From positions 12,276,590 through 12,340,589 of the forward strand of contig JAVTVX010000011.1 of NCBI GenBank assembly GCA_033439265.1: DNA of 64,000 nt, in the 5' to 3' direction. The position numbers and the translations under genes are program-made. The notes below the pieces were generated by a model, which did not search any database, had not been told where the DNA came from, and saw only the letters and a program-made list of their open reading frames with translations. Shown here piece by piece: positions 23,166 to 34,599 of this stretch (position 1 is its first letter; each line of letters starts with the position of its first letter). The stretch is from Dillenia suffruticosa (taxonomy: Eukaryota > Streptophyta > Magnoliopsida > Dilleniales > Dilleniaceae).

Positions 23166-23926
23166 TGCATCTCCACCTGCCACCGCCTGTGCTGCCTTTT
23201 TTGCTGCCTTCTCTTGAAGTGCCTTTGCATCCCTACCCCATAGTGAGACCAAAAAATTAAATCAAGTTAAAAACAAATTTGCTTTAAGTGCACTTTTGGC
23301 AATTTTTGCTCCATCAATTTTGTTCAATTTGGTTTGGAAACTCTTATTCAACATTCACTTTAGCCCTTTACTTAAATCTTGTACACCACAAAATTAAAAT
23401 CTAATCCATAGAGATTGGAAGTTAAAAGTGTGCATAACACGGAAAATTCAAAGAACATAACATCAAACACATAATAGACAATTGAAGAAATTCAAAAGAC
23501 AAAGATTATGATCGAAAAGTAAACCTTTCTCGGCGCTGTTCTGGGGTCAAACCATCATCTTTGGACTTCCCACCTTTGCCAGAATTCCGGGTTTGAGCCC
23601 TTTCACGATCACGATCTCTCTGGTTACCGCTTTCGACGAAATTAAAGAGAAACAAACAAGAATTTCACAAAAAGCAACCACTTTTCAACGAACAGGAACA
23701 TCAATTTCATATATCATTGACAAAATCAGAACCCCACAAATTATTAGACACAGAGCTAATACAAAAACTAATTAAATCAAAGCCACAAAAGAGCATAAAA
23801 TCAAACAGAAAAAGCACAGTTAATGAAATTGACGTCAAAACGCAAATTAGCAGAAAGAAATATTAGGGTCTCATGAACAAGTTGAAGAAATTAAACGTTC
23901 GATAGGGTTTAAAGGATATGAGTCAT
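23142..23926 (-). CDS. SERF/4F5 family small basic protein; exons 23926-23920, 23630-23525, 23232-23142
   Basis: The 67-residue product starts MTRGNQRDRDRERAQ, matching the highly conserved N-terminus of the SERF (small EDRK-rich factor, 4F5) family, and continues through KDDGLTPEQRRERDAKALQE to a Lys/Ala/Gly-rich end, GVKGGKK. It is short, charged, probably largely disordered and without membrane segments. Animal SERFs promote amyloid aggregation and bind nucleic acid; the plant role is not established. Exon one holds only ATGACTC. Joining it to exon two in the frame that gives MTRGNQR requires an intron with ends AT-AA and a perfect U12-type donor (see 23631-23919). The second intron (23233-23524) is ordinary GT-AG. 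An upstream leader exon ending at 24034 with donor GTATTC, and an acceptor at 23957 or 23938, suggest a 5' UTR intron. An alternative start at 23973 spliced with GT-AG would give MLYFGSGNQR, which fits the family less well. Confidence 0.85.
23631..23919 (-). other. Candidate U12-type (minor spliceosome) AT-AA intron
   Basis: The donor is ATATCCTTT immediately after ATGACTC, an exact match to the known U12 AT-type donor consensus. A branch-like TCTTTAAT (consensus TCCTTRAY, one mismatch) lies with its branch A about 11 nucleotides before the 3' end, the spacing typical of U12 introns. The 3' end needed for the family-conserved reading frame is ...CGAAA before GCGGT, giving terminal AA. Use of the adjacent AG would shift the frame. 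Confidence 0.6.
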
Positions 23927-24011
23927 CGCGAAGCAGCTAAAAGCAGAGAAAAAGACCTGCCAAAATAAAGCATTTGAACAGACCCCGATCCGAACAGATC
24001 CAATTGAATGG

Positions 24012-24029
24012 TAGAGAGAGAGAGAGAGA
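24012..24029 (-). repeat. (CT)n tract in the SERF 5' leader intron
   Basis: A short GA tract on plus, CT in the gene sense, directly after the inferred leader donor at 24033. Confidence 0.7.
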
Positions 24030-24245
24030 ATACCTTCTCCGAATATGCGACGGAGAGCTGTATTCGGGTGTGCGAGAGCGAGAGAGAGGTGGAGAGTGTG
24101 GAACGGACTTAACGGGAAAAAAGGAGTTAACCTTTCGAATGAGGTGTTGAGTTATGGTCAATTATTCTAAGAACAGGTTTGGCGGTTTCAATTTAGCGGT
24201 TTAGGTTCGCCTCCCTCAACCGAAGGTTACATCGGAGGGAAAAGC

Positions 24246-24280
24246 GGGGGGGGGGGGGGGAACGGGGGGGGGGGCGGGGG
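24246..24280 (+). other. G-rich tract with quadruplex potential upstream of the SERF gene
   Basis: Runs of 15, 11 and 5 consecutive G separated by AAC and C lie about 210 bases upstream of the inferred end of the leader exon. This is more than enough for an intramolecular G-quadruplex. On the coding (minus) strand it is C-rich. Homopolymer length may be affected by sequencing error. Confidence 0.7.
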
Positions 24281-24512
24281 AAACAAGACGAAATGATATT
24301 TTATAAGAATTAAGAAAACTAAAATATGAGAAAATGTATTAATATAAAAATATAAAAGTTTGAATATAAATATTAATTATTTTAAAAAATTAATAAAATA
24401 ATCATATTTTATAATAAAAATTTAAAATAATCAATTATGTAATTACTAAAAAATAAAAATTATAAATAAATAATTCAATAATTCAATAAATATAAAAATA
24501 TAAAAATTTTGT

Positions 24513-25010
24513 TGGATTTTACTGTACACACATGTGCAAAAGCATGACAAATTTTTAGAATAATAAAAGTTTGGATTTTCGGGTATATCTCAGTGAGTAG
24601 ATCGTAAAAATCTGGAAACCACGAATCCTTATCAAACAACCTCACCGTTGGGATGATAACCACGATGAGCGAGTTATCACCACACCACCACAATACCGCA
24701 ATCCATAATCCGGTGACAAACACGACGCAAAAAATTCTCTACTCAAAATTTTTCTCAAACTCTATTTTTTAGAGAGAAGTATTTTCTTTCTTAAATTCAA
24801 ATCTGTACCTCACAATTGTGTTGTCGTAAAAAAAATTGACTAACCCTAATTAACATTATTTCAAAGGTTAATTATTCTCACATAACCATAAAAAAAAAAC
24901 AATATCAATTTTTGTAAATTATGATTTGGAGAATATGGAAAGTGAGATAATGGGTTTGACCACCCATTATTCTCAATTTCCATCTATGGAAAAATGTCTC
25001 ACATTAGCAT
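24513..25010 (-). repeat. 3' LTR, the part shared with the 5' LTR
   Basis: This segment aligns by eye with 31141-31640 (shared blocks such as TTTTTAGAATAATAAAAGTT and TTTCAAAGGTTAATTATTCT). The full LTR probably continues to about 26.0 kb, because a TATA-like element lies at 25734-25742 and pol ends only at 26129. Confidence 0.8.
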
Positions 25011-25733
25011 ATTCCTTCATTTCCTATTTACACACGAGAGCATTTTTATCCGTCACGAGATCATAACTTATGTAACCTTCCATATCACCTTACTAGATTT
25101 TCATATAGAATTGGATGTCATGCAACTAACGAGTACATCTGTAAGCAAAAACTTCTTGATACACCTGTTAGAATGATCGAGAAGTCACCATTAGTATGAA
25201 AAAGTCTTGGTGTATCCCAAACTCAACACAATTACATCCATCAAGCAACTTTACTCACCGAAAGTGATCCCCAACCATTACTCGACCGTGTATTCACTAT
25301 TACGTTCGTATTCCAATATGGATAAACGTAACAGACCGGTCAGTGAATACAACAAAATAATGTAATATAGATTGGTTTTTCTTTTCCCAAACTCGAATCC
25401 ATCGGTCTCAATTCAGGTGTTTTCGTAAACCTACATCTTAGATCTCAATTTATCTTTTGGACCATAGGTAAACAGACTAAATTAGCAAACACTGAATCGA
25501 GACTTCTAGAAACAGTTGAAAGTAATAAGAGTATTTGAGATCCCACCTAATGGATCTCAAGTCTCACACAAAGGAAACGAGAATCATAATCAGATCATCG
25601 TCTCAAATAATAGCTCCCACTATCCCTAATCTTATCACACACAGTATGAAACGCGTGCCACAGTGTTAATCCCTCATCTCTCAAAAGCGCATATGTCAGA
25701 TTTTTCTAATACTGTACAGATATGAGATTCAAT

Positions 25734-25742
25734 CTATATATA
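25734..25742 (-). promoter_or_regulatory. Possible LTR promoter TATA element
   Basis: TATATATAG on the minus strand inside the presumed U3 region of the left LTR. If it is the element's promoter, the truncated right LTR has lost its own copy. Confidence 0.3.
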
Positions 25743-26128
25743 AGACTATACCCAAAGATTTCAGAGAGATTGTCTTAGACACCATATCACTAAACACATG
25801 TAATATCTGAGATCTCAAATCTAGTTACTCATAGGCAACATGGATATAGGTATTTCTATATCGGTCATATCCCAAATGACCTCATACTGAACACATATAT
25901 GGGCAATTTATGTTTTAACAGGGCCACTCTCAATGCCTCATACAATCAGAAACCGTCTCATCCCAACTGGAGGTGGTCACTCATATGAGAGAGTCGACCT
26001 CGCATGATTGATATATCTTTTATCATATCAAAGTATATATGATTGAAAATAAGTACATTATTTAAGAAAAATAATAACTCAAGTGTGACTGAATAATATA
26101 TAAAAATCATATATAAATGTAATAAATA

Positions 26129-29100
26129 TCAAATCGTCAATCCAATACAAAATGATAAATATCGAAATAAAGAGTGTCTAGCGATGGTTTTGATGAAAGG
26201 GTCAGCCACCAAACTGTGTGTCAAAATGTACTTGACGGTCACTTTACCTTTATTGATGATGTCTCTTACAAAATTATATCTGGTATCAATATATTTGGTT
26301 CTATTATAATATTTAGGGTCTCGAGTATGGGCTATAGTGGCATAATTATCACAGTAAATTATTACCAGTCACTTCACACAGGTTTGCTTCTTCCTGCTCC
26401 AAGAAATGACACTACCATTGAGCAAGAAGGCAAAACCTGACGCCGATTTACACTTATCCAGATTACTGCCCTAATCGACGTCTAAATATCCCACAAGGCG
26501 CAAATCATCTCCCCCATAACACAAAAAATAGCTCGTAATTCTCTTGAAATATGTAAAAATCATTTTCACTACTTTCCAGTGACCCTTTCTAAGATTTGAT
26601 TTATATCTACTTACCAGACCGACTGCATAACACATGTCTAGTCGTGGATATAATATTGCGTACATCAAACTTTCTACTACACTGGAGTAAGAGATTTTGC
26701 TGATCTCCCTGCTTTTTCCTGAGTTTTAGGGCACATCTCAAGACTCAGACCTTTACACTTGGCGATCAGAGTATCTATGAGATTACAATCACTAATTCCA
26801 AAGCACTCAAAAATTTTCCTAATGTAGGTTTCTTGTGAAAGAGCCAACATTCGCCTCGAACAATCTCTCTAAATTTTAACTCCAAGAATAAACTCAGTTT
26901 CACATATGTCTTTCATGTCGAAACTTAATGACAACCATGTCTTGATTGCCATCAAATACTCAATATTGTTTCTGGCCAATATTATATCGTTTACATAAAG
27001 GGACAAGATCACAAAATAGTTATCACTACATATCAGAAAGACACAGTGATCCTCCTTGATCATTGTGAATCATAAGATATCAGCTTCTAATGAAATTTTA
27101 GGTACCGCCGTCTGAATGACTGCTTTATACCATATATTGACTTCCAAATTTGACAGATTTTATTCTCATGACCTACTAGAATGAATCCAGTGGGCTGGTC
27201 TATGTAAATCTCTTCATCCAAATTTCCATTAAGGAAAGTAGTCTTTACATCAATCTGGTGTAACTCTAGATCCATGCTTACGATAATCGCCAAAAGTAAA
27301 CGAACTAATGTAATTTAACTACAGGGGAGAAAGTTTTCTCGTAGTCAATGATCTTTGTCTGTATGTAACCCTTGGCTACTAGACGAACCTTGTATCTTTC
27401 TACTGATCCGTCAGTCTTTCTTATGATTTTGAGAACTCATTTGTCCCAATGGCCTTTCTGTCCTCAGGAAGTCAACTAGGTCCTAGATTTCGTTGACTCT
27501 CATAGATTCTATCTTCTCTTGCATAGTCTATAACCATTGGTACTTCATAGAACTCTCGAGTGCTTCCTAAAAAGTTCGAGACTCCTCGTTATCCTCAAGA
27601 GTCACAATGAGAAACTTATCCTCAATCGGAAAACGATGTCGAGGTATATGTCCCCGACTACTCTTACGAGGAGGGGGAGCTTTTTCATCTCTAGATGGAC
27701 CACTCCTACTAGGACCAAAATCCATAACAAGTTCTCGATTCACGCCGCTAGGGTCAATTGAGCCGTTAGGCTCACCCATCTCATAAAAAATAAAGTCCCG
27801 ATCGATTTCAACTCTTTTAAAGAATTCATTTTTCAAGAACGTAGTATCACGATATTCGATATCAAAAATCGTGCTGTCCGTACGTTCACCTAAAACCATA
27901 TGTCCTTTAGAATGTTCAGAATATCTTATAAAGATATATTTCTTTCCTCGCGAGCCTAATTTACTGTCGGTGCGAGAAATCGTGAACATATGTAGCACAA
28001 CCCCATGACCTCAAATGGTTAAGATCAAACTACCTCCCTGTCCAAAGTTCGTATAGGGTACTGACTACAGATTTGATTGGAACACAGTTGAGAACGTAGG
28101 CAATAGTCAATAATGTATCTTCCCAATGGAAGATAGCAAAATTGACTTGCGCCATCAAAGATCTCACTATCTCCAATAGAGTCCTGTTCCTTCTCTCGAC
28201 TACTTTGTTTTGCTAGAGAGTGATAAGAACAGTCAATTGTCTCGTAATGTCTTTCTCAAAATAAAGCTTTTTAAACTACTCAGATAAATACTCACGCTTT
28301 CGATCGATTCTAAGAGTCTTAACTCTCAAATCTAATTGATTTTCAATTTCGCTAATAAATCTCTTGAAACAATCTAATATCTCAGACTTGTGCGAGATCA
28401 GATAGACGTAACCGAAATGCATGTAATCGTTTATAAACGTAATGAAATATGTGACTCCGTTTCGAGCTCTCACATTCATAGGCCCATAAATATCGGAGTG
28501 AATTAGTTACAATAGAGTTCCAACTCTCATTGGTTTTCCAAATGGTTTTATCGTCATTTCACAAGCAATTCAACTTGAGTTAGTAGGCCCAACAGGCCAC
28601 TCGCAGCTAATTGATTCATTCTCTTTTGTTTTATGTGGCCAAATCTACTATGCCAAACAAAAATATTATCAACTACGTTATTAGATATATAGGCAATAGA
28701 AAATAAATCATAAATTTCATTATAAGAAACAATGTCCAGCGCATATAGCCCATCATGGACCAAATCAGTACATAGTAAAGAACTGTGGTATGAAATGGAA
28801 ACACTTGAGTTTCTAAACAGAATTGAATATCCTACGTGATTTAAATACAGGATAGATACGAAATTCCGCCAAATCTCAAGAGCATACAACACATCATGTA
28901 AATGTAGAATTTGGTTACTTTGCAGTATCAGCTTGCATGTATCAATCCCCTTTACAATCACAAATATTTCGTTCTCCACGTACAATCTCCTCGCATGGGG
29001 ACTCAATCGATAGAACTCTACATATGTGCTCTTATCGGGAGCTACATAGTCGGTGACTCCTGAGTTTATAATCCACAAATGAGAGGAGTCAATGAGTATC

Positions 29101-29934
29101 ACAGTAGATGAAATATAACTCATACCATCTAAGGAAAAAAGACATACCTTTCGCTCGTTATACTCGCGAGTGAAGTGCCCAAACTTGCCACATATGTAGC
29201 ACTTGACTTTACTCTTATTGAACTCTTTCTTCCCGTACTTCTGTCCTTTGTCATCGGTTTTTGCAGATGGCTTCTTCTTATCAGAGCTTTTGGTCTTTCA
29301 ATCATACTTATGCCACTTGCACTTGAAGTCTTGGGATCCCTTACTCGACTCCGCCAAATAGGTATGATCGGAAACAGACCTAGTCACCTCCTGGCGCTCC
29401 TCCTCAAGCTCACAATGCCTACTCACATATATGAAAGTATGAATACTCTCAGTATGTGTAAGATAAGTTTTAATCATATCCCAGAAATCAGGTAAAGACT
29501 GGATCACCATCAACACCTGAAACTCATCAGACACTGGCTCCCCCATGTTCTTCAGAGAGCCAATCATACTCGACATGTGCATTATGCTATTTCATAGTAT
29601 GATTCGACCTCTTCTTGTAGGTGATAAACCTTTAGGTCAGTATTCTCAGTTTAGGAGCTGACCGGGAGCCAAAATGCTCTCTCAAAGCAATCCAAACCGA
29701 CATAGCAGTATGATACTGTTTATAAACTAGGATCATATCATCGTGCATACTGCTCAAAAGGATTGCCCTAACCTGACCATCCTTCCTTTTCCATGCACGA
29801 TACGCCTTGTGATCCCTTTTGTCCTGAAGCGTGATACCCTCTAGAATCTCTACTAGGTCCTGCTCCTCAAAAACAAACGGAACCTTCTGTTGCCAAATGT
29901 CATAATTGTCACCGTTCAACTTGTTTCCCTTCAT
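26129..29934 (-). pseudogene. Copia gag-pol, broken
   Basis: Domains in order from 29934 downward: UBN2-type gag with LNGDNYDIWQQKV (29934-29632, continued after a frame break at 29582-29298); a zinc knuckle at about 29205-29165 (CYICGKFGHFTRE) whose final Cys is Tyr; protease with INSG in place of the DSG active site, followed by the WHSRFGH pre-integrase motif (29123-28554); integrase core (28479-28276); a linker (27998-27567); reverse transcriptase with DVKTTFLNG (27293-27087), YVND in place of YVDD and a further segment (27063-26471); and RNase H near 26350-26180 (YCDNYAT, then TKYIDTRYNF, then ADPFIKTI), ending at TGA 26129-26131. Several catalytic Asp residues are Asn, consistent with G-to-A decay. 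It is described as found, and no intact product is expected. Confidence 0.88.
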
Positions 29935-31125
29935 GAGATCAAATACGATACTCTTGGTTACAACAATTGTCTCTATTACACAGAAAAAGAGATGTTAGTG
30001 ATTAATAATTCTTATTATTATAATTTCATGCACCGTATAAATTAACAAATCTTAAATGATTCGAGTATTGACCCCAAAGCGAGTGTATGAGTCAACGAAC
30101 ACCATATACACAACCCTGGATCGTATTTCACCATCTGGACTTGGATTCGATACATAAAATCCCATAAATAGTCACAAATATAGATATAGAACCCTTAGAA
30201 AATTAGAAAAACCCAATTCTGAATGACCTTAAGCGCCATCGGGGTCCTCACTTGCCACCATGTGCTGGCGGCATGCCTCCATGTGCTAGCAACTGTCTGG
30301 CGCATGCGCCAGACACGCAGCGTGTCACACACACGCCTGGAACGGCTTGGTGCACACGTGCCTAAGCATAGCGCACCTTTCACGTATGCCCACATGCCCC
30401 AGTCTGCGTCACCCGAGTGCCAGATTGGGTCGACATCGGGTCTGTGCGGATTAGGGTTCGAACAGACTCAGACAGCCAGGAGCCTCTACGCTACTCTCTG
30501 GCGCGTGCACTATACGCGCCCGCTTCCTGCTAGCTGATGCGCCTTCTCATGCATACTGCTCACGCGCTCGCGGGTCTGGATCCTTCTTCCTCACCCAACG
30601 GGTCTATAACCGGGTTTTTTCGACCCGGGTTCTGGAAAACCCATTTCCGATCACTTTTTTATGGCGGTTTTGTTAGAAAAATAATATTGAACTTCCCAAA
30701 ACCATTATCAACTCGATTTTTGGGAGATTCAAACCCTAAATTTGGTGAATCAAATGTCCAAATTTTGGCTCTTTCGGCCATTTTAGAAAACCCAATTTTC
30801 AGCAACGACAATGCACAAAACATGCATCAAATCTTAGATCAACACACAAGGAACACATCTATATATTTTTATAGATCAACCATTTCTCTATCTCGATAGA
30901 TCTAGGGTTTTAAGTTTCGGATACTATTAGAACCGAAAATTTTGACCTTTATTTTCAAAATCTAAACATACTTCAAAAATTATGAAAAAATTATTTTGTG
31001 ATCTCTGAATCATGGGTAACGTCGTGATGTAATTGGATTCATGAAATTTATCCGTGACCCAAACCTTAAATTTTATACCCGAAAAAAAATTTCAAAAATT
31101 TATTTTAATAAATAAATCTAACACG
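29935..31125 (-). other. Long Copia leader with a GC-rich core
   Basis: This is the untranslated leader between primer-binding site and gag, about 1.2 kb. Its core, about 30190-30640, is clearly GC-richer than the surrounding DNA and holds a perfect 20-bp palindrome at 30295-30314. The open frames on both strands here have no recognisable protein features. Confidence 0.55.
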
Positions 31126-31138
31126 TTCTGATATCAAT
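31126..31138 (-). other. Copia primer-binding site
   Basis: On the minus strand TTGATATCAGAAC lies within three bases of the LTR. It resembles TGGTATCAGAGC, the complement of the initiator tRNA-Met 3' end used by plant Copia elements, with about two differences. Confidence 0.7.
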
Positions 31139-31140
31139 AT

Positions 31141-31640
31141 TGGATTTTGATGCATACACACATGTGGAAGCGTGGTAAATTTTTAGAATAATAAAAGTTT
31201 GGATTTTTAAGTATATCTCAGTGAATAGATTACAAAAATTTAGGAATTACGAATCCTTCTCAAAGACCTCACTGTCGGGATGATAACCACGATGAATGAG
31301 TTATCACCACAGCACTACCACACCACAATCCACAATCCAGTGATGAACATGACGTGAAAAATTCTTTACACAGAATTTTTCTCAAGCCCTCTTTTAGAGA
31401 CAGAAGTGTTTTCTTTCTCAGATTCACATCCGTACCTCACAATTGTTTTGTCCTAAAAAAATTGGCTAACTAATTAACCTTATTTCAAAGGTTAATTATT
31501 CTCACATAACCATAAAAGAAAACATCAATTCTTGTAGCTTATGATTGGGAGAATATGGAAAGTAGGATCATGGGTTTGACCGCCAGTTATTGTTCCCAAT
31601 TTCTATCTATGGAAAAATGCCCCATGTGAACATTAATTCC
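31141..31640 (-). repeat. 5' LTR, truncated
   Basis: This is the right-hand repeat of the Copia element, beginning TGGATTTTGATGC on plus next to the primer-binding site. Similarity to the left LTR ends near 31640, so the outer part with the promoter appears to be lost or replaced. Confidence 0.8.
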
Positions 31641-32660
31641 TTCCAATTTTTATGTAAATATTATTTAATTTAGTAAATTGAACCATTTTTGAAAATAGAA
31701 AAATATTAATATTACGAAGTTTTTGTGCATTAGAACTTAACTTCAATATTACTATTCTTTATCTAGTTTTAATTCCACTCTTTAACCGCATTACCATTGG
31801 TTTTTTTTCCTATTCTTTTTATTATTAATACAAAGTTAATACCTTAGTAATCATATATCTATAATTCACCCAAAAAATCTCAAATAACATGAAGTTTGTC
31901 TCTCTGTTATTACTTGTAAATAGTTGACGTCACTTGTAAATTTCTTAAAATTTGAAATAATTTACCTATTTGATCGGCTAAGATAAACATATTTAGGAAA
32001 AGTTAAAATTATCCCTAAACTTTGGATCAAATACAAATAGTTCTTGAACTTTTTTTCTTTTTATATAAATAATCTTGCTTCAATTTCAGAAATCTACACT
32101 CTAAGGTCAAGTTTAGTTTTGAAAAATATTTTTTAATTTTCTATTTCTAATTTTTTAATTTTTTTTATATTTTCTATTTCTAAAGAAAACAGTAAAATAT
32201 TTATAAATATGTTTAAAAACTACTTATTTTTCCAACTCAGAAAATTGAAAAATATGTTCAAATATAACCAATTTCTTAATACTTTTTGAAATAAAAAATA
32301 GAAAATGCATTCAAATAAAACCAATTTCTTAATACTTTCGTAAAAACTAAACATATGTTATATTATCTATAAAAATATTATTTATAAAAATTTGTAAATA
32401 TATGGGTCATTTTTTATGAAAGTTAATTTAAAATAAATAGAAACATAAAGATATGTATTTAAACTAACTCATGCATAATTTTTTCGTAACAAATATTACA
32501 AATTAATAGCATAAACTAATATTTAATCAATAATACAAAATTTTAAATAAATTTTCTCTAATTACACATTATTTACGACGTTGATTCTCATGATTATTCC
32601 ATAAGTTATTAATAATAGATTCCCTAACTTGAAATATTTCATCATTGTTAGTCATATCTA
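31641..32660. other. Gene-free AT-rich stretch
   Basis: Very AT-rich with no coding signal. It may be partly the non-coding end of the PIF/Harbinger element that follows. Confidence 0.4.
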
Positions 32661-33790
32661 CTAAAATCCTTCTTGAATCGTAATTAAGCTTTCATCAAAA
32701 ATTTCTACATAATTTTGACCAATCATAATAAACAATTTGTTGGCTCTATCTTTTATCTTAATAAAATTATGTAGTGCACAACACGTATGTGGAATCAACA
32801 TTTGACACCTCAATAGATCGTTTGGTATATCTTTCAATATATGAAATCTAGCTTTAAGTATACCAAATGAGTGCTCTATGAAATTATGGACAGGGGAGTG
32901 CACATGGTTGAATAATTCTTCTTTTCCTTTGATTCATGGACCATGTTTGAAATCTAGATGATGATATCGTTCACCACAATAAGGAGCTAAAAACTCCGTA
33001 AGATTTGGATAACCACTATTAACAACATAGAAATAATCTAAACCAATGAACCGAAAAAAATTTATAACTAAAAGTATAAATAAAATCAAATTATATCATT
33101 AAAAAAAATAAACGAGTCTTTATGAGTACATAAAATGTCTTACTACCGGTGGGTACATAGAAGTTATTTTCATTTCTAATAATAGCATCATAAAATGCAC
33201 GAGCATTATTAGTCGTTCTCTCCCAACCAGTATAGACATATGTAAATATCATATCATGTAAGCAAATAATCAAGACATTTTGAGTTATAAGTACGGCTTT
33301 TTTTTACCACGAAACATCTTCTATTTTGATGTTGGTGCCCAAGTTGCTACAAGAGTACCATCCATGTCACCTATACAATTCTATAGATAAATATTAAAAT
33401 TTAATTATGTCATAAAGTATCGTCTGGATTATATAAAAAATTTTAAAAATAATATACCTTAAAATATGGATACCATTTTGGATATTCTAGAATTTCTAGT
33501 TGCACTTCACCTCTATCCACATGTTTAACCACATTAAGGGCAAAAGTTTTTAATACTCTCAACACCTTCTCAAACCAAGCATGGATAGAACCAAGTGAAT
33601 GTTGAAAGCGATCGCAAATTACTCTTTGTCTTAAGTATATTCCTTTCCACTAGGTATGGATGTCTTACAAGAAACTCTATCAATAAATATATTGGTGTGT
33701 TCCAACAAAAACATGAATACAAATATCTGAAACAAGTCTTCTGCACTTGAAAATTCATGTTGAATGGTTGAACTAGTTGCATTAATAGGC
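32661..33790 (-). pseudogene. PIF/Harbinger DDE nuclease remnant
   Basis: Pieces of a Harbinger-type (HARBI1-like, DDE_Tnp_4) nuclease lie in the expected order on the minus strand. They are an N-terminal part around 33620-33450 (VICDRFQHSLGSIHAWF, then LEYPKWYPYFK), the first catalytic region CIGDMDGTL (about 33375-33350), FTYVYTGWERTTNNARAF (about 33250-33190) and the C-terminal IEHSFGILKARFHILKD, then CCALHNFI (32880-32750). Frame breaks and stops separate them. I found no companion Myb-like ORF1 or terminal repeats, so the element is dead. Confidence 0.75.
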
Positions 33791-34599
33791 ATGCTGTATC
33801 ATGGATTAGTGTTTTTTACCCGCTAAAATATACAAGTTTGTTGATGAAGAACTAGTGCTACATTTGATTATGGTTTCTTGAGATTTATTATGATTGTCTA
33901 ACAGTGGGCCAATACTTTGGATTTCAATAAAAAGCTATGCTACTTGGGGCAGGCGATTCAACTATGCTGAAATTTCTTAAATTTTTTGACTGAGAAAATA
34001 CATTTAGGCCGAAATAATACGACTTAAAACTGTTTTTTTTAATTATTGTTTTGCAAATTATGGTTAATATATTTATACTACCATCAAACAACATTCACAA
34101 TAAACAAAATTAATTAGGGAAAAAAAAGAGAAATGTATTGAATTGATTTGAATCTAACTTTAATATTGTTTATCCAAATTTAGGCGAAATAGGGTCCCAG
34201 ATTCTCAAACTCTTTAACTTTAATATTATTTATTAAAATTTAGGATTACTGAGCCGCCATTCTAGGAGGCATCCCCTCCCTTCATCATCTTTTTTTTATT
34301 ACTTTTATTTATTTATATTAATGTTTTTTATATTTTTTTAATTATATGTTAATTATTTATTATTATTATAAATTAATATATTATATATGATTTATATTAT
34401 TAATAGTGTATATATATGATACTAATATATTATTTAATTATGGGGTTTTAGCGATCGAATTTAAGAGGAGAATAGAACCCTCTTTATAAGCAAGGCAACT
34501 TTTTTTTTTTACTCCAATCAAATACCTTTTGTTAGTAGTACCTTTTATTATGTTTTATAAATCATAAATTTGTAAGTAGAGAAAATACAGAATGATAAA

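Larger units (their letters stand above)
24513..31640 (-). mobile_element. Decayed Ty1/Copia LTR retrotransposon
   Basis: Two related direct repeats (24513-25010 and 31141-31640) bracket gag, protease, integrase, reverse transcriptase and RNase H remnants in the Copia order, all on the minus strand. A primer-binding site adjoins the right repeat. The repeats both begin TGGATTTT on plus and differ at many positions, with indels, so the insertion is old. The right (5') LTR stops matching at about 31640 while the left (3') LTR probably runs on to about 26.0 kb, so the 5' LTR has lost its outer part. Many stops and frameshifts show that it is non-autonomous. Confidence 0.9.

Noticed and set aside
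23957..23973. SERF start at 23973 giving MLYFGSGNQR with a normal GT-AG intron
   Set aside because: It is in frame and possible, but the N-terminus does not match the invariant MTRGNQR. The sequence TTATTTTGGCAG looks instead like an acceptor of the leader intron. It is kept as an alternative, not the main call.
30195..30899. Open frames in the GC-rich region at 30.2-30.9 kb on both strands
   Set aside because: The GC-rich composition reduces stop codons. The region is the Copia leader and no protein motif is present.
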